DNA of 64,000 nt from Pontibacter sp. FD36. Lineage in GTDB: Bacteria > Bacteroidota > Bacteroidia > Cytophagales > Hymenobacteraceae. The DNA lies in contig NZ_JADPMP010000002.1 in the NCBI RefSeq assembly GCF_015686655.1, forward strand, positions 372,001 through 436,000. The letters run 5' to 3'. The translations under genes and the position numbers were made by a program. This document shows positions 25,276-33,186 of this stretch, piece after piece. The stretch's first letter is position 1. Every line of letters starts with the position of its first letter. Under the pieces are notes generated by a model. The model made no database searches. It saw only the letters and a list, made by a program, of their open reading frames with translations, and was not told the DNA's origin.

Positions 25276-26258
25276 TTCTGTTGGAGTGATTGTAGCGTTC
25301 TCGATAGTCCTTCTTTTAGTGGTGTAATGGTATAGCCCAATTCTCTTTCTGCTTTGTGACTCGACACACTCCAATTAAGCAACAGCTTTCGGGTCCAGTC
25401 CGGAGTGAGCAGGGGTTTGGTGCCCGTCAGTTCTGCCAGCTTGACCATGACCCAACTTGTCCCGCGCAACAAGCCGCCAGGTATAGGGATAAGCTTTCTT
25501 TGCTTTCCAGTCAACCTACCTATAAGCGCAAATAATTGCTGATATGTGGCGTCTTCACCACCCAGCAGGTAACTCTCCCCGCTCCTGCCTTGCTCCATGG
25601 CTACCAGGTGCCCTTGCACCACATCGTCTACATAACAGTAATTGCCTACACTGTTGCCATCACCGGGCATGAAGCGCCACTTGCCCGCCAGGTATAGCCG
25701 CAGCAGTTTGGCAACGCCATTGCTCTCGGTCTCTTTGCCCGGGCCATATACCCGGGTTGGGTTCAGGATCACGACTGCCAGCCCCTGTTTCGTATAAGCT
25801 CGTGCGAGCGCCTCTGCTTCTGCCTTGGAGCTTTCGTAGCTGTTTGTATAAGGTATAGTGCGCCGGGTGTTTTCGTTTACAGGATGCTGAGGTGATGCAG
25901 CAGGTCCGTAAACACTGGCGGTGGAGGTGAGTATTACCTTTTGTACGTTTTTTTTCAATGCTGCAGTCAATACATGGTCTGTTCCTGTCACATTTACTTG
26001 TCGGTAGGTACGCTCGTCTTTTGCCCAGGGTTTGGCATAGGCCGCCAGGTGAAACACGACATTTGTACCTTCCAAGGCCTCCTCCAGTAGCTGTACATCC
26101 TGTAAGTCACCGACATATAGCTGCACACCCATAGCCGCCAGGTCAGCTGCTTTTTCTTTTGATCGGACCAGCGCTGATACCTTATCGTTTCGCTTGATTA
26201 ATTCTTTTACCAAGCTATGACCAATGTAGCCGGTCGCACCCGTGACGAAAACTTCCAT
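25272..26258 (-). CDS. NAD-dependent epimerase/dehydratase (dihydroflavonol reductase-like)
   Basis: A 328-residue extended SDR. N-terminal VFVTGATGYIGHSLVKELIKR binds NAD(P); the catalytic YESSK (about 140-144) and the downstream NPTRVYGPG motif match dihydroflavonol-4-reductase/3-beta-HSD-like enzymes (hopanoid-associated or aldehyde reductases in bacteria). It is followed with a 4-base overlap by the SDR gene on the same strand, so the two form one operon. The substrate is not predictable from sequence. Confidence 0.85.
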   Translation of the reverse strand: MEVFVTGATGYIGHSLVKELIKRNDKVSALVRSKEKAADLAAMGVQLYVGDLQDVQLLEEALEGTNVVFHLAAYAKPWAKDERTYRQVNVTGTDHVLTAALKKNVQKVILTSTASVYGPAASPQHPVNENTRRTIPYTNSYESSKAEAEALARAYTKQGLAVVILNPTRVYGPGKETESNGVAKLLRLYLAGKWRFMPGDGNSVGNYCYVDDVVQGHLVAMEQGRSGESYLLGGEDATYQQLFALIGRLTGKQRKLIPIPGGLLRGTSWVMVKLAELTGTKPLLTPDWTRKLLLNWSVSSHKAERELGYTITPLKEGLSRTLQSLQQK

Positions 26259-26397
26259 AGAGGGTGTTTACACATCCGGACACTTTAATGTTATAAGCCT
26301 GCAGTTATTTGCAAACTACTGGCTACAATTCCGTACAAAAACAACAACGTGTAGAACCTCCGGCTTGCCGGGAAGCGCATTTATAAAGCCAGCAACT

Positions 26398-28290
26398 ATG
26401 ATTTACATCGTGATGGGAGTATCGGGAAGTGGCAAAACCACTGTCGGGATTAAACTGGCTGACAGGCTCCGGCTCCCCTTTTATGATGCAGATGATTATC
26501 ACCCCCGGCAAAGCGTCGATAAGATGCAGCAGGGCATTCCGCTGAACGACAGCGACCGTGCACCCTGGCTGGCGCAACTGGCGGATCTGATACCCACCTG
26601 GGAAGCTGAAGGTGGAGCCGTGCTGGCCTGCTCCGCCCTAAAGGAAGAGTACCGCAAGGTGCTGCAGACTGTACCGGACATCAGCTGGATCTACCTCGAT
26701 GGCTCCCGCGATACCATCCTGAAGCGGTTGCAGGCCCGCCATGCGCATTTCATGCCTCCCACCATGCTGGAGTCTCAACTGGAAGCGCTGGAGAAGCCTG
26801 CCTATGGTATACACGTCGATGTTTCCTTAAGCCCTGAGCAGATCGTTCAGGAAGTCATGACAAAACTAGAGCATATGAATCCACATTCAGAATTTGGTGT
26901 GATTGGACTGGGCGTGATGGGCAAAAGTCTTGCCCTGAACCTGGCCAGCCGCGGCGTGCGTGTCGCGATGTACAATCGGCATGTACCGGGTAAAGAAGAA
27001 GGTATAGCCGAGCAGGTGGTTACCGAGAATCCTTCTTTCACCAATATAAAAGGCTATGATCAATTGGAGGAGTTTATACAGTCCCTGGAGAAGCCACGTA
27101 AAATTCTGTTGATGATCTACGCCGGTGCGCTGGACGCACAACTGGAAGCGCTTATGCCCCTACTTGAGCCTGGTGATGTGGTGATAGACGGCGGCAACTC
27201 TTTCTATAAAGACACAGCTAGACGAACCGCACTGCTGGCTGATAAAGGACTTAACTTTGTAGGTACCGGCATTTCAGGCGGTGAGGAAGGTGCCCGCGAG
27301 GGACCATCTATCATGCCGGGTGGCCCGCGTGTGGGTTATGAGCAAGTTGCCCGCTACTTGGAAATGATCGCAGCGAAGGATAGACAAGGCCAGCCCTGCA
27401 CCACTTACATCGGTCCTGACGGAGCAGGGCACTTTGTGAAGATGGTGCATAATGGCATCGAGTACGCGGAGATGCAGGCCCTGGCGGAGGCGTATTCACT
27501 GCTGCGCGATATGCTAGGTATAGCCCCTGATGAAATTGCCTCTATCTTTCAGGAATGGCAGCAGAACGGATTAGGAAGCTATCTGCTGGAAATCACGATT
27601 GACATTCTGCAAAAGAAAGAAGGTGACGTGCTGCTGCTTGACAAGATACTCGACCAGGCAGAACAGAAAGGCACTGGTGGCTGGTCTGCCGCCGTAGCAT
27701 TGGAGTACGGCGTACCTTACGATACCCTCTCAGCCGCTGTCATGGCCCGTGCCCTCTCCGCCATGAAAGCTGAAAGAGTAAAAGCGGCGGATCGTTATCA
27801 GAAACAAATCCCCAAAGTCACCATTGACAGCAGCAGCTTTGTGGCCAGTTTGAAGCAAGCGTATCAGGTTACCCGCATCATCAATCACGAGATCGGCTTT
27901 AACTTAATGCGGGAAGTGTCGGAGCAGCTGAATTGGGAGCTCAACTTCAGCGAAATTGCCCGCATCTGGACCAACGGCTGCATCATTCGCTCAGAGCTGA
28001 TGGAAGAACTGGTCACCATCTACCAACAGGAACCGCGCTTGCTGATGGCTCCTACGCTGGTCGATAAAATACGCAACGCTCAGCAAAGCTTTGCCGCTGT
28101 AGTCGCATTAGGTCTGCAGTACGGAGTCCCGCTGCCGGTGCTCTCTTCGGGTTTGAATTACTTGTTAGGGTATAGCACAGCAGACTCTTCCGCCAACCTG
28201 ATCCAGGCGCAGCGCGATTATTTCGGGGCGCATACTTACCAGCGCAAGGACAGGCCTGCAGGAGAGTATTTTCATACCCAATGGAAATGA
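26398..28290 (+). CDS. Fused gluconokinase and 6-phosphogluconate dehydrogenase
   Basis: One 630-residue frame carries two consecutive pentose-phosphate enzymes. Residues 1-160 are a GntK-type gluconokinase (MGVSGSGKTTVG P-loop, DADDYHP, ACSALKEEYR), making 6-phosphogluconate from gluconate and ATP. Residues about 165-630 are a full 6-phosphogluconate dehydrogenase: GVIGLGVMGKSLALNLASRG, the substrate motif GTGISGGEEGAREGPSIMPGG, the catalytic HFVKMVHNGIEYAEMQ, and the C-terminal domain with KGTGGWSAAVALEYGVPYDT. The product of the first half is the substrate of the second. The start is chosen at the ATG before the P-loop strand; 52 upstream residues in frame are not conserved and overlap the divergent epimerase gene. 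Confidence 0.9.
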   Translation: MIYIVMGVSGSGKTTVGIKLADRLRLPFYDADDYHPRQSVDKMQQGIPLNDSDRAPWLAQLADLIPTWEAEGGAVLACSALKEEYRKVLQTVPDISWIYLDGSRDTILKRLQARHAHFMPPTMLESQLEALEKPAYGIHVDVSLSPEQIVQEVMTKLEHMNPHSEFGVIGLGVMGKSLALNLASRGVRVAMYNRHVPGKEEGIAEQVVTENPSFTNIKGYDQLEEFIQSLEKPRKILLMIYAGALDAQLEALMPLLEPGDVVIDGGNSFYKDTARRTALLADKGLNFVGTGISGGEEGAREGPSIMPGGPRVGYEQVARYLEMIAAKDRQGQPCTTYIGPDGAGHFVKMVHNGIEYAEMQALAEAYSLLRDMLGIAPDEIASIFQEWQQNGLGSYLLEITIDILQKKEGDVLLLDKILDQAEQKGTGGWSAAVALEYGVPYDTLSAAVMARALSAMKAERVKAADRYQKQIPKVTIDSSSFVASLKQAYQVTRIINHEIGFNLMREVSEQLNWELNFSEIARIWTNGCIIRSELMEELVTIYQQEPRLLMAPTLVDKIRNAQQSFAAVVALGLQYGVPLPVLSSGLNYLLGYSTADSSANLIQAQRDYFGAHTYQRKDRPAGEYFHTQWK

Positions 28291-28343
28291 ATTCGGTGAG
28301 GATGAACGATGTTTAGACATATTTCAAAAAATATATGTCTAAG

Positions 28344-28408
28344 TGATATAAGTCACTTCTGCGACTGACCACTGTCATAAGAATAAAGGAGTTCGGGGTG
28401 TTCTTTTG
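28344..28408 (+). promoter_or_regulatory. Tandem Crp/Fnr-type sites and -7 element of nirK
   Basis: TGAT-N4-GTCA (28344-28355, within an AAGTGA/TCACTT palindrome) and TGAC-N4-GTCA (28366-28377) have centres exactly 22 bp apart. The -7-like box TTCTTTTG (28401-28408) ends 36.5 bp from the proximal centre, predicting a start near 28413 and a class II site at -41.5. The same geometry is seen at ccoN and ccoI. Confidence 0.78.
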
Positions 28409-28439
28409 TATCCATAAAGACACTCTAACAGCAATTCTT

Positions 28440-29918
28440 ATGAAACGGTCACATTTACCAAAAGCAATACGGCTGGCCATGGTGGGCATTTTCTGCCTCG
28501 GCATCGCTTCATCTTGTGGCACCAAGACCACAAACGCCGAAATACTCAACTCTCTGAACGAAACGGCAACTCCTGGCGAGATGCCCGTGATCGAAGCAGA
28601 ACTCACGGATGCCCCGCTTGTACCGGCTCCTATTACCCGTAAGCACCCTGCCAAAGTGGTGGTGCGCCTGGAAGTAACAGAAGTCGTGAAGAAACTGGCC
28701 GATGGCGTGGACTATACCTTCTGGACATTCGGTGGTTCGGTGCCGGGCAAATTTATCCGGGTGCGTCAGAACGACGAGGTAGAGTTTCACCTGATGAACC
28801 ACCCCGACAGCAAAAACCCACACAACATTGACCTGCACGCCGTAACAGGCCCGGGTGGTGGTGCAGCCGCCACTTTCACAGCTCCAGGACAGGAAACAGT
28901 ATTTAACTTCAAAGCCCTAAACCCTGGCCTGTATGTGTACCATTGTGCGACAGCACCGGTAGGTATGCACATCGCCAACGGTATGTATGGCCTGATCATG
29001 GTAGAGCCGGAAGAAGGTATGGAGCCTGTTGACAAGGAGTATTACGTGATGCAGGGCGATTTCTACACCAAGGGAGCCTTTGGAGCGCCTGGTCTGCAGC
29101 CATTCGATATGGAGAAAGCCCTGGACGAGAAACCATCTTACGTGGTATTTAACGGCTCTGTTGGCTCTATGACAGGCGACAATGCCATCACAGCCAAAGT
29201 AGGTGATAAAGTTCGCCTATTTGTTGGCAACGGCGGCCCTAACCTGGTTTCTTCCTTCCACGTGATCGGTGAGATCTTCGACACGGTATACCCTGAAGGT
29301 GGCACCAACCTGAACAAGAACGTGCAGACAACCCTGGTACCTGCCGGTGGTTCAGCTATCACAGAGTTTAAAGTAGACGTGCCGGGCAACTATGTGCTCG
29401 TTGACCACTCCATCTTCAGAACCTTCAACAAAGGTGCGCTGGGCATGCTGAAAGTAGAAGGTCCGGATAACCTGGCCATCTTCTCAGGACAAACCGAGCA
29501 AAAGATATACCTGCCAGAAGGCTCTACCGTGCAGGAAATGCCGAAGACAAATACACCGAAAGCAGCTTTTGCCTCAAACAAAGAGATGCGCATGGAGCTA
29601 GGCAAAACCCTGTACGCTCAAAACTGCCAGGCCTGTCACCAGGCAGAAGGCCAGGGCATCAAAGGCGCCTTCCCTCCGCTTGCCAAGTCTGACTACCTGA
29701 ACGCCGACGTAGATCGCTCTATCGGGGTGGTAGCACACGGTCTGGAAGGTCAGATCAAAGTGAACGGTGAGGTATACAACAGCACCATGCCAAAGCTGAA
29801 GCTGTCAGACGAAGAGATCGCCAACGTGATGACCTTTGTGATGAACAACTGGGGCAACAAGGGTGGTGAGATCACACCAGAACAAGTGAAGAAGGCGAAA
29901 GCCAACTACAAGCACTAA
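28440..29918 (+). CDS. nirK: Copper nitrite reductase with C-terminal cytochrome c domain
   Basis: A 492-residue periplasmic enzyme reducing nitrite to nitric oxide. Signal peptide with lipobox-like IASSC. Two cupredoxin domains hold all copper ligands: HNIDLHA (type 1 His, catalytic Asp, type 2 His), YHCA (type 2 His, type 1 Cys), VGMHIANGM (type 1 His and Met), SSFHVIGE (catalytic His) and [10 protein letters not shown] (type 2 His). Residues about 380-475 add a class I cytochrome c domain with CQACH (about 396-400) and the distal Met in NSTMPKL, which would deliver electrons directly. NirK-cyt c fusions are known in other phyla. It begins the operon nirK-nirV-sco and has a double Crp/Fnr-type operator. 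No nitric oxide reductase is in the window. Confidence 0.95.
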   Translation: MKRSHLPKAIRLAMVGIFCLGIASSCGTKTTNAEILNSLNETATPGEMPVIEAELTDAPLVPAPITRKHPAKVVVRLEVTEVVKKLADGVDYTFWTFGGSVPGKFIRVRQNDEVEFHLMNHPDSKNPHNIDLHAVTGPGGGAAATFTAPGQETVFNFKALNPGLYVYHCATAPVGMHIANGMYGLIMVEPEEGMEPVDKEYYVMQGDFYTKGAFGAPGLQPFDMEKALDEKPSYVVFNGSVGSMTGDNAITAKVGDKVRLFVGNGGPNLVSSFHVIGEIFDTVYPEGGTNLNKNVQTTLVPAGGSAITEFKVDVPGNYVLVDHSIFRTFNKGALGMLKVEGPDNLAIFSGQTEQKIYLPEGSTVQEMPKTNTPKAAFASNKEMRMELGKTLYAQNCQACHQAEGQGIKGAFPPLAKSDYLNADVDRSIGVVAHGLEGQIKVNGEVYNSTMPKLKLSDEEIANVMTFVMNNWGNKGGEITPEQVKKAKANYKH

Positions 29919-29938
29919 TTCATTAACGCTTTTCAATC

Positions 29939-30742
29939 ATGCGACGACTTCTGACAATTCTGCTGATGCTCGGAGCCTGTAGTATAGCACAAGCACAAAA
30001 GGGCACTCCTGCCAACATGGTTCATGTGAAGGGAGGCACTTTTGTGCCGCTTTACGGCAGCAACAACCAGTCGGTATCAGTACAGGACTTTATCATGGAT
30101 AAATACCCGGTTACGAATGCACAGTTTGAAGCATTTGTGGCGGAATACCCAAAGTGGAAGAAGTCGGAAGTGAAAGCACTTTTTGCAGACGCCGGTTACC
30201 TGAAGCACTGGAGTTCTGACCTGGGAGTGGGTACAAACGCTGATAAGCTTAAAAACAGCCCGGTGATCAACGTGTCCTGGTTTGCTGCCAAAGCCTATTG
30301 CGAATGCCAGGGCAAGCGACTGCCTACCGTGAACGAATGGGAGTTTGCCGCACTGGCCAGCGAAACGAAGAAGGACGCCTCCAGCGAGCCCAGCTTTTAT
30401 CAGCGCAGCCTTGACTGGTACAGCCAGCCTAACCCGAAGTACCTGCCACCTGTTCAGAACGCTTTCAAAAACTATTATGGGCTGTATGGTATGATCGGTC
30501 TGGTGTGGGAATGGACCTCTGACTTCAACTCAGCCCTGATTGTGGGAGAATCCAGACAAAACGCCAGCCTGGACAGGCAGCTCTTCTGCGGTGCCGGTTC
30601 AACCGGAGCCAGTGATGTGAAAAATTATGTGGCCTTTATGCGCTACGCCTTCCGCTCCAGCCTCAAAGCCAACTATACCGTGGCGAACCTTGGCTTCCGA
30701 TGCGTGCAGGATGTACCCGCTAAAACCACTGCTCAAAAATAA
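29939..30742 (+). CDS. nirV: NirV-like formylglycine-generating-enzyme-fold protein
   Basis: A 267-residue secreted protein (signal peptide to about 20, SIAQAQ) of the FGE-sulfatase/SUMF1 fold: VKGGTFVPLYG at the N-terminus, MDKYPVTNAQFEAFV, NVSWFAAKAYCECQGKRLPTVNEWEFAA, WEWTSDF and GFRC at the end. Genes of this type next to nirK are called nirV and are thought to help mature NirK; their exact role is not settled. It starts 20 bases after nirK and ends 10 bases before the sco gene, so it belongs to that transcript. Confidence 0.88.
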   Translation: MRRLLTILLMLGACSIAQAQKGTPANMVHVKGGTFVPLYGSNNQSVSVQDFIMDKYPVTNAQFEAFVAEYPKWKKSEVKALFADAGYLKHWSSDLGVGTNADKLKNSPVINVSWFAAKAYCECQGKRLPTVNEWEFAALASETKKDASSEPSFYQRSLDWYSQPNPKYLPPVQNAFKNYYGLYGMIGLVWEWTSDFNSALIVGESRQNASLDRQLFCGAGSTGASDVKNYVAFMRYAFRSSLKANYTVANLGFRCVQDVPAKTTAQK

Positions 30743-30752
30743 TCAGATTGTT

Positions 30753-31412
30753 ATGAAACGCTATACCTTATACCTGTTCGCCAGTATTGCCTTTAGCCTG
30801 ACGGCCTGCCAGCAGGAAGTCGCAGAAAAAGAAGACAGCTGCTGCGCCAAGCCAGTCGCTGCTAACGAACTTCCGGATGGCACCGGCACGCTCGGTATAC
30901 CTACTGCGGGGCTGACGGATATGTCGCTTTATCAACTGGAATCCGACTGGCAAAACCAGGATGGCCAGGAACTACAACTGCAGGAATTACAAGGTAAAGT
31001 GCAGCTAGTAGCCATGATCTATACCCATTGCAGCTATGCCTGTCCGCGCATTATCGCGGACCTGAAGCGCATAGAGATGGGACTGGAACAATACAAGCGG
31101 GAAGACATCGGCATCGTACTCGTGACCATGGATCCTGCCCGCGACACGCCGGAGCGTCTTTTGCAATTTGCGAAGTCCAATAACCTGGACCCCAAACGCT
31201 GGACATTGCTCACCAGTGAGCAGGACAATATCCGGGAACTGGCAGCACTGTTGAACATGAAGTACAAGACTGAGCTGGATGGCGAGATCTCCCACTCTAA
31301 CATCATCACGGTACTGAGTGAAAACGGTGAGATCATCCACCAGGCCGAAGGGCTCGGAGTTGAACCTGATGAAACCGTCAACGCCATCAAAGGCTTGCTG
31401 CAAAAGATCTAA
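30753..31412 (+). CDS. SCO1/SenC family copper chaperone, lipoprotein
   Basis: 219 residues from the ATG at 30753. Lipobox SLTAC, a short Cys-containing stretch (DSCCAK), then a thioredoxin-like SCO domain with the copper motif THCSYACP (CxxxC) and the distal His in GEISHSNI. SCO proteins hand copper to CuA or act as thiol reductases; here, as the third gene of the nirK operon, it probably supplies or reduces the copper sites of NirK. A terminator follows. Confidence 0.9.
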   Translation: MKRYTLYLFASIAFSLTACQQEVAEKEDSCCAKPVAANELPDGTGTLGIPTAGLTDMSLYQLESDWQNQDGQELQLQELQGKVQLVAMIYTHCSYACPRIIADLKRIEMGLEQYKREDIGIVLVTMDPARDTPERLLQFAKSNNLDPKRWTLLTSEQDNIRELAALLNMKYKTELDGEISHSNIITVLSENGEIIHQAEGLGVEPDETVNAIKGLLQKI

Positions 31413-31430
31413 GGTATAGCTATGACAATG

Positions 31431-31472
31431 AAAACCCCTGGGCAACTCCTAACAGAGCAGTCCAGGGGTTTT
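31431..31472 (+). terminator. Rho-independent terminator of the nirK operon
   Basis: AAAACCCCTGG (31431-31441) pairs with CCAGGGGTTTT (31462-31472), followed by T residues, 18 bases after the sco stop. Confidence 0.8.
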
Positions 31473-31548
31473 TATATTTGGGGAGATTTATTATCAGATT
31501 ATTCCGGCAAATAAAGTCCTTCTACTGATGCTTTCAGCTAAAGGAATT

Positions 31549-31701
31549 TTATGTCATTTCGACCTTAGGGAGAAATCTGAAGTATTGTTCAGACATATAA
31601 ATGGTCCAGTTCTCTTCTATCGTCGAGATGAACGTGTGAATCAATCAATAAAAATTCACTCAATCACTCAATCACTCAATCGCTAAATCACTAAATCAAT
31701 T
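31549..31701. repeat. Dispersed repeat remnants and ACTCAATC simple repeat
   Basis: 31549-31630 holds a degenerate copy of the GTCATTTCGA...GAGAAATCT element seen at 17533-17633. 31653-31701 is a run of AATCACTC/AATCACTA units like those at 1136-1265 and 45596-45630, ending at the stop of the minus-strand SDR gene. Confidence 0.6.
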
Positions 31702-32572
31702 ACCCCTTTCCTCGCATCTGCTTCTCCATTGCGTCCCACATTTCCTGCGGAATCTGGTCGAAGGAATTGAATTCACCGGCACCGTAGAGCCACTCGCCAC
31801 CGTCAATGGTTACAACTTCGCCGTTCACAAAGGCAGCGTAGTCTGACACCAGGTAGGCGGCCAGGTTGGCCAGTTCCTGGTGCTCCCCGAAGCGGCCGAC
31901 AGGTATACGCTTCACCGGGTCGAGTTTATCAGCCAGTTGTTTCGGGAATAGTCTGGTCCAGGCACCTTCTGTTGGGAACGGCCCTGGGGCAATGGCATTG
32001 GAGCGGATGCCATACTTGGCCCACTCAGACGCAAGGGAGCGTGTCATGGCCAGTACACCTGCTTTGGCGCAGGCAGATGGCACTACATAGCCAGAACCGG
32101 TCCAGGCGTAGGTGGTCACGATATTCAGGATTGTCCCCTCCTGCTTCTGCTCGATCCAATGCTTGCCGAGTGCCAGCGTGCAGTTATAACTACCCTTCAG
32201 CACAATGTCAGTGATCACATCAAAGGCTTTGTGACTGAGACGCTCTGTTGGACTCACAAAATTGCCCGCTGCGTTATTCACAAGCACATCTACCTTACCG
32301 AATTTGTCGAGGGTGGCCTGTAGCATGGCTTCGATCTCGTTGTATTTGCGCACGTCGCAGGCGATTGGCAGTACTTGTCGGCCGGTTTCCTGCATCAGCT
32401 CTTCGGCGGCTTTATCGAGCACATCCTGTTTGCGGCTGCAGATCACGGCGTTGGCGCCAAGCTCCAGAAAATATTTTGTCATCGAGCGGCCTAGGCCTGT
32501 GCCGCCTCCGGTTATCACAATGGTCTTCCCTTTCAGGGCGCCTTCTTTCAGCATAGGTTCTGCCTTCATCAT
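31700..32572 (-). CDS. SDR oxidoreductase, 2,4-dienoyl-CoA reductase-like
   Basis: 290 residues. Cofactor motif VITGGGTGLGRSM, VNNAAGNFVSP, NIVTTYAWTGSG and APGPFPTEGAW, the last being characteristic of mitochondrial/peroxisomal-type 2,4-dienoyl-CoA reductases. Where classical SDRs have Tyr-x3-Lys, this protein reads VPSACAKAGV: the Lys is kept and the Tyr is not, again as in the DECR family (SAxAKAG). It probably reduces unsaturated acyl-CoAs in beta-oxidation. Two adjacent ATGs begin the frame. It is monocistronic, with no other fatty-acid genes nearby. Confidence 0.85.
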   Translation of the reverse strand: MMKAEPMLKEGALKGKTIVITGGGTGLGRSMTKYFLELGANAVICSRKQDVLDKAAEELMQETGRQVLPIACDVRKYNEIEAMLQATLDKFGKVDVLVNNAAGNFVSPTERLSHKAFDVITDIVLKGSYNCTLALGKHWIEQKQEGTILNIVTTYAWTGSGYVVPSACAKAGVLAMTRSLASEWAKYGIRSNAIAPGPFPTEGAWTRLFPKQLADKLDPVKRIPVGRFGEHQELANLAAYLVSDYAAFVNGEVVTIDGGEWLYGAGEFNSFDQIPQEMWDAMEKQMRGKG

Positions 32573-32693
32573 TTTATTTTGTTTGTTTTAAAAAGAGCTA
32601 ACGTATAATTGTCAGTGCTGACTATCTAAAGATAAGAACCTCCAACGACAATCAGAGTAAAAGAAGCATTCTTTTGCTGAAGCATTTAAAACT

Positions 32694-33098
32694 ATGGATC
32701 TAAAACAAATTGAAACCGAACTGAAAGAGGCTACCGACGGACTGCTCATGATAAGCGAAACGGATGCCCCTTTTGAATTTTATCAGGCCGAAGAATTTCA
32801 GGGCGAGACACTTGACGAAGAGACGGTGCTCAAACTGGCGGCCATGCCAGCTGACTATCCCTTTGAGGAAATGGAGCTCGGTTATTTTCTCAGGAACATG
32901 ACGCATGCCAGACCCGATGCCGGTGACGAGGGCATGCAGCAGGCCAAACGCTTCCAGAACCTGGAAAAGAAGCTGCACGAGCTCCTGCAGGATGTTAAGG
33001 TATACCGGGTCGGTGAGACGCAGAAACTGGTGCTCATACTAGGCCGCACACCAGGCGGTGAGATTGCAGGACTTAAAACGATGGTAGTTGAAACCTGA
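32694..33098 (+). CDS. NuiA-like (nuclease A inhibitor) family protein
   Basis: A 134-residue acidic cytoplasmic protein. GLLMISETDAPFEFY near residue 17 and VYRVGETQKLVLILGRTPGGEIAGLKTMVVET at the end match the nuclease A inhibitor-like family; the prototype from Anabaena binds the nuclease NucA. In Bacteroidota the family is widespread without an adjacent nuclease, as here, so the inhibitor role is a family label only. A terminator hairpin follows. Confidence 0.82.
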   Translation: MDLKQIETELKEATDGLLMISETDAPFEFYQAEEFQGETLDEETVLKLAAMPADYPFEEMELGYFLRNMTHARPDAGDEGMQQAKRFQNLEKKLHELLQDVKVYRVGETQKLVLILGRTPGGEIAGLKTMVVET

Positions 33099-33106
33099 TG
33101 TAAAGA

Positions 33107-33140
33107 AAAGTCCCCGGCTAAAGCAGTCGGGGGCTTTTTT
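33107..33140 (+). terminator. Terminator of the NuiA-like gene
   Basis: AAAGTCCCCG and CGGGGGCTTT around an 11-base loop (one G-T pair), followed by T residues. Confidence 0.75.
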
Positions 33141-33186
33141 AACTTAGCTCTAAGGCTATATCTTTTGAAGTAGTAACAATGTCGAA

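Noticed and set aside
25276..25374. Upstream extension of the SDR gene
   Set aside because: The ATG at 25275 overlaps the epimerase stop (ATGA) and starts right at the Rossmann strand; the extension reads unconserved sequence within the epimerase gene.
26242..26397. 52-codon N-terminal extension of the gluconokinase fusion
   Set aside because: It overlaps the divergent epimerase gene and its promoter region; GntK proteins begin at the P-loop strand.
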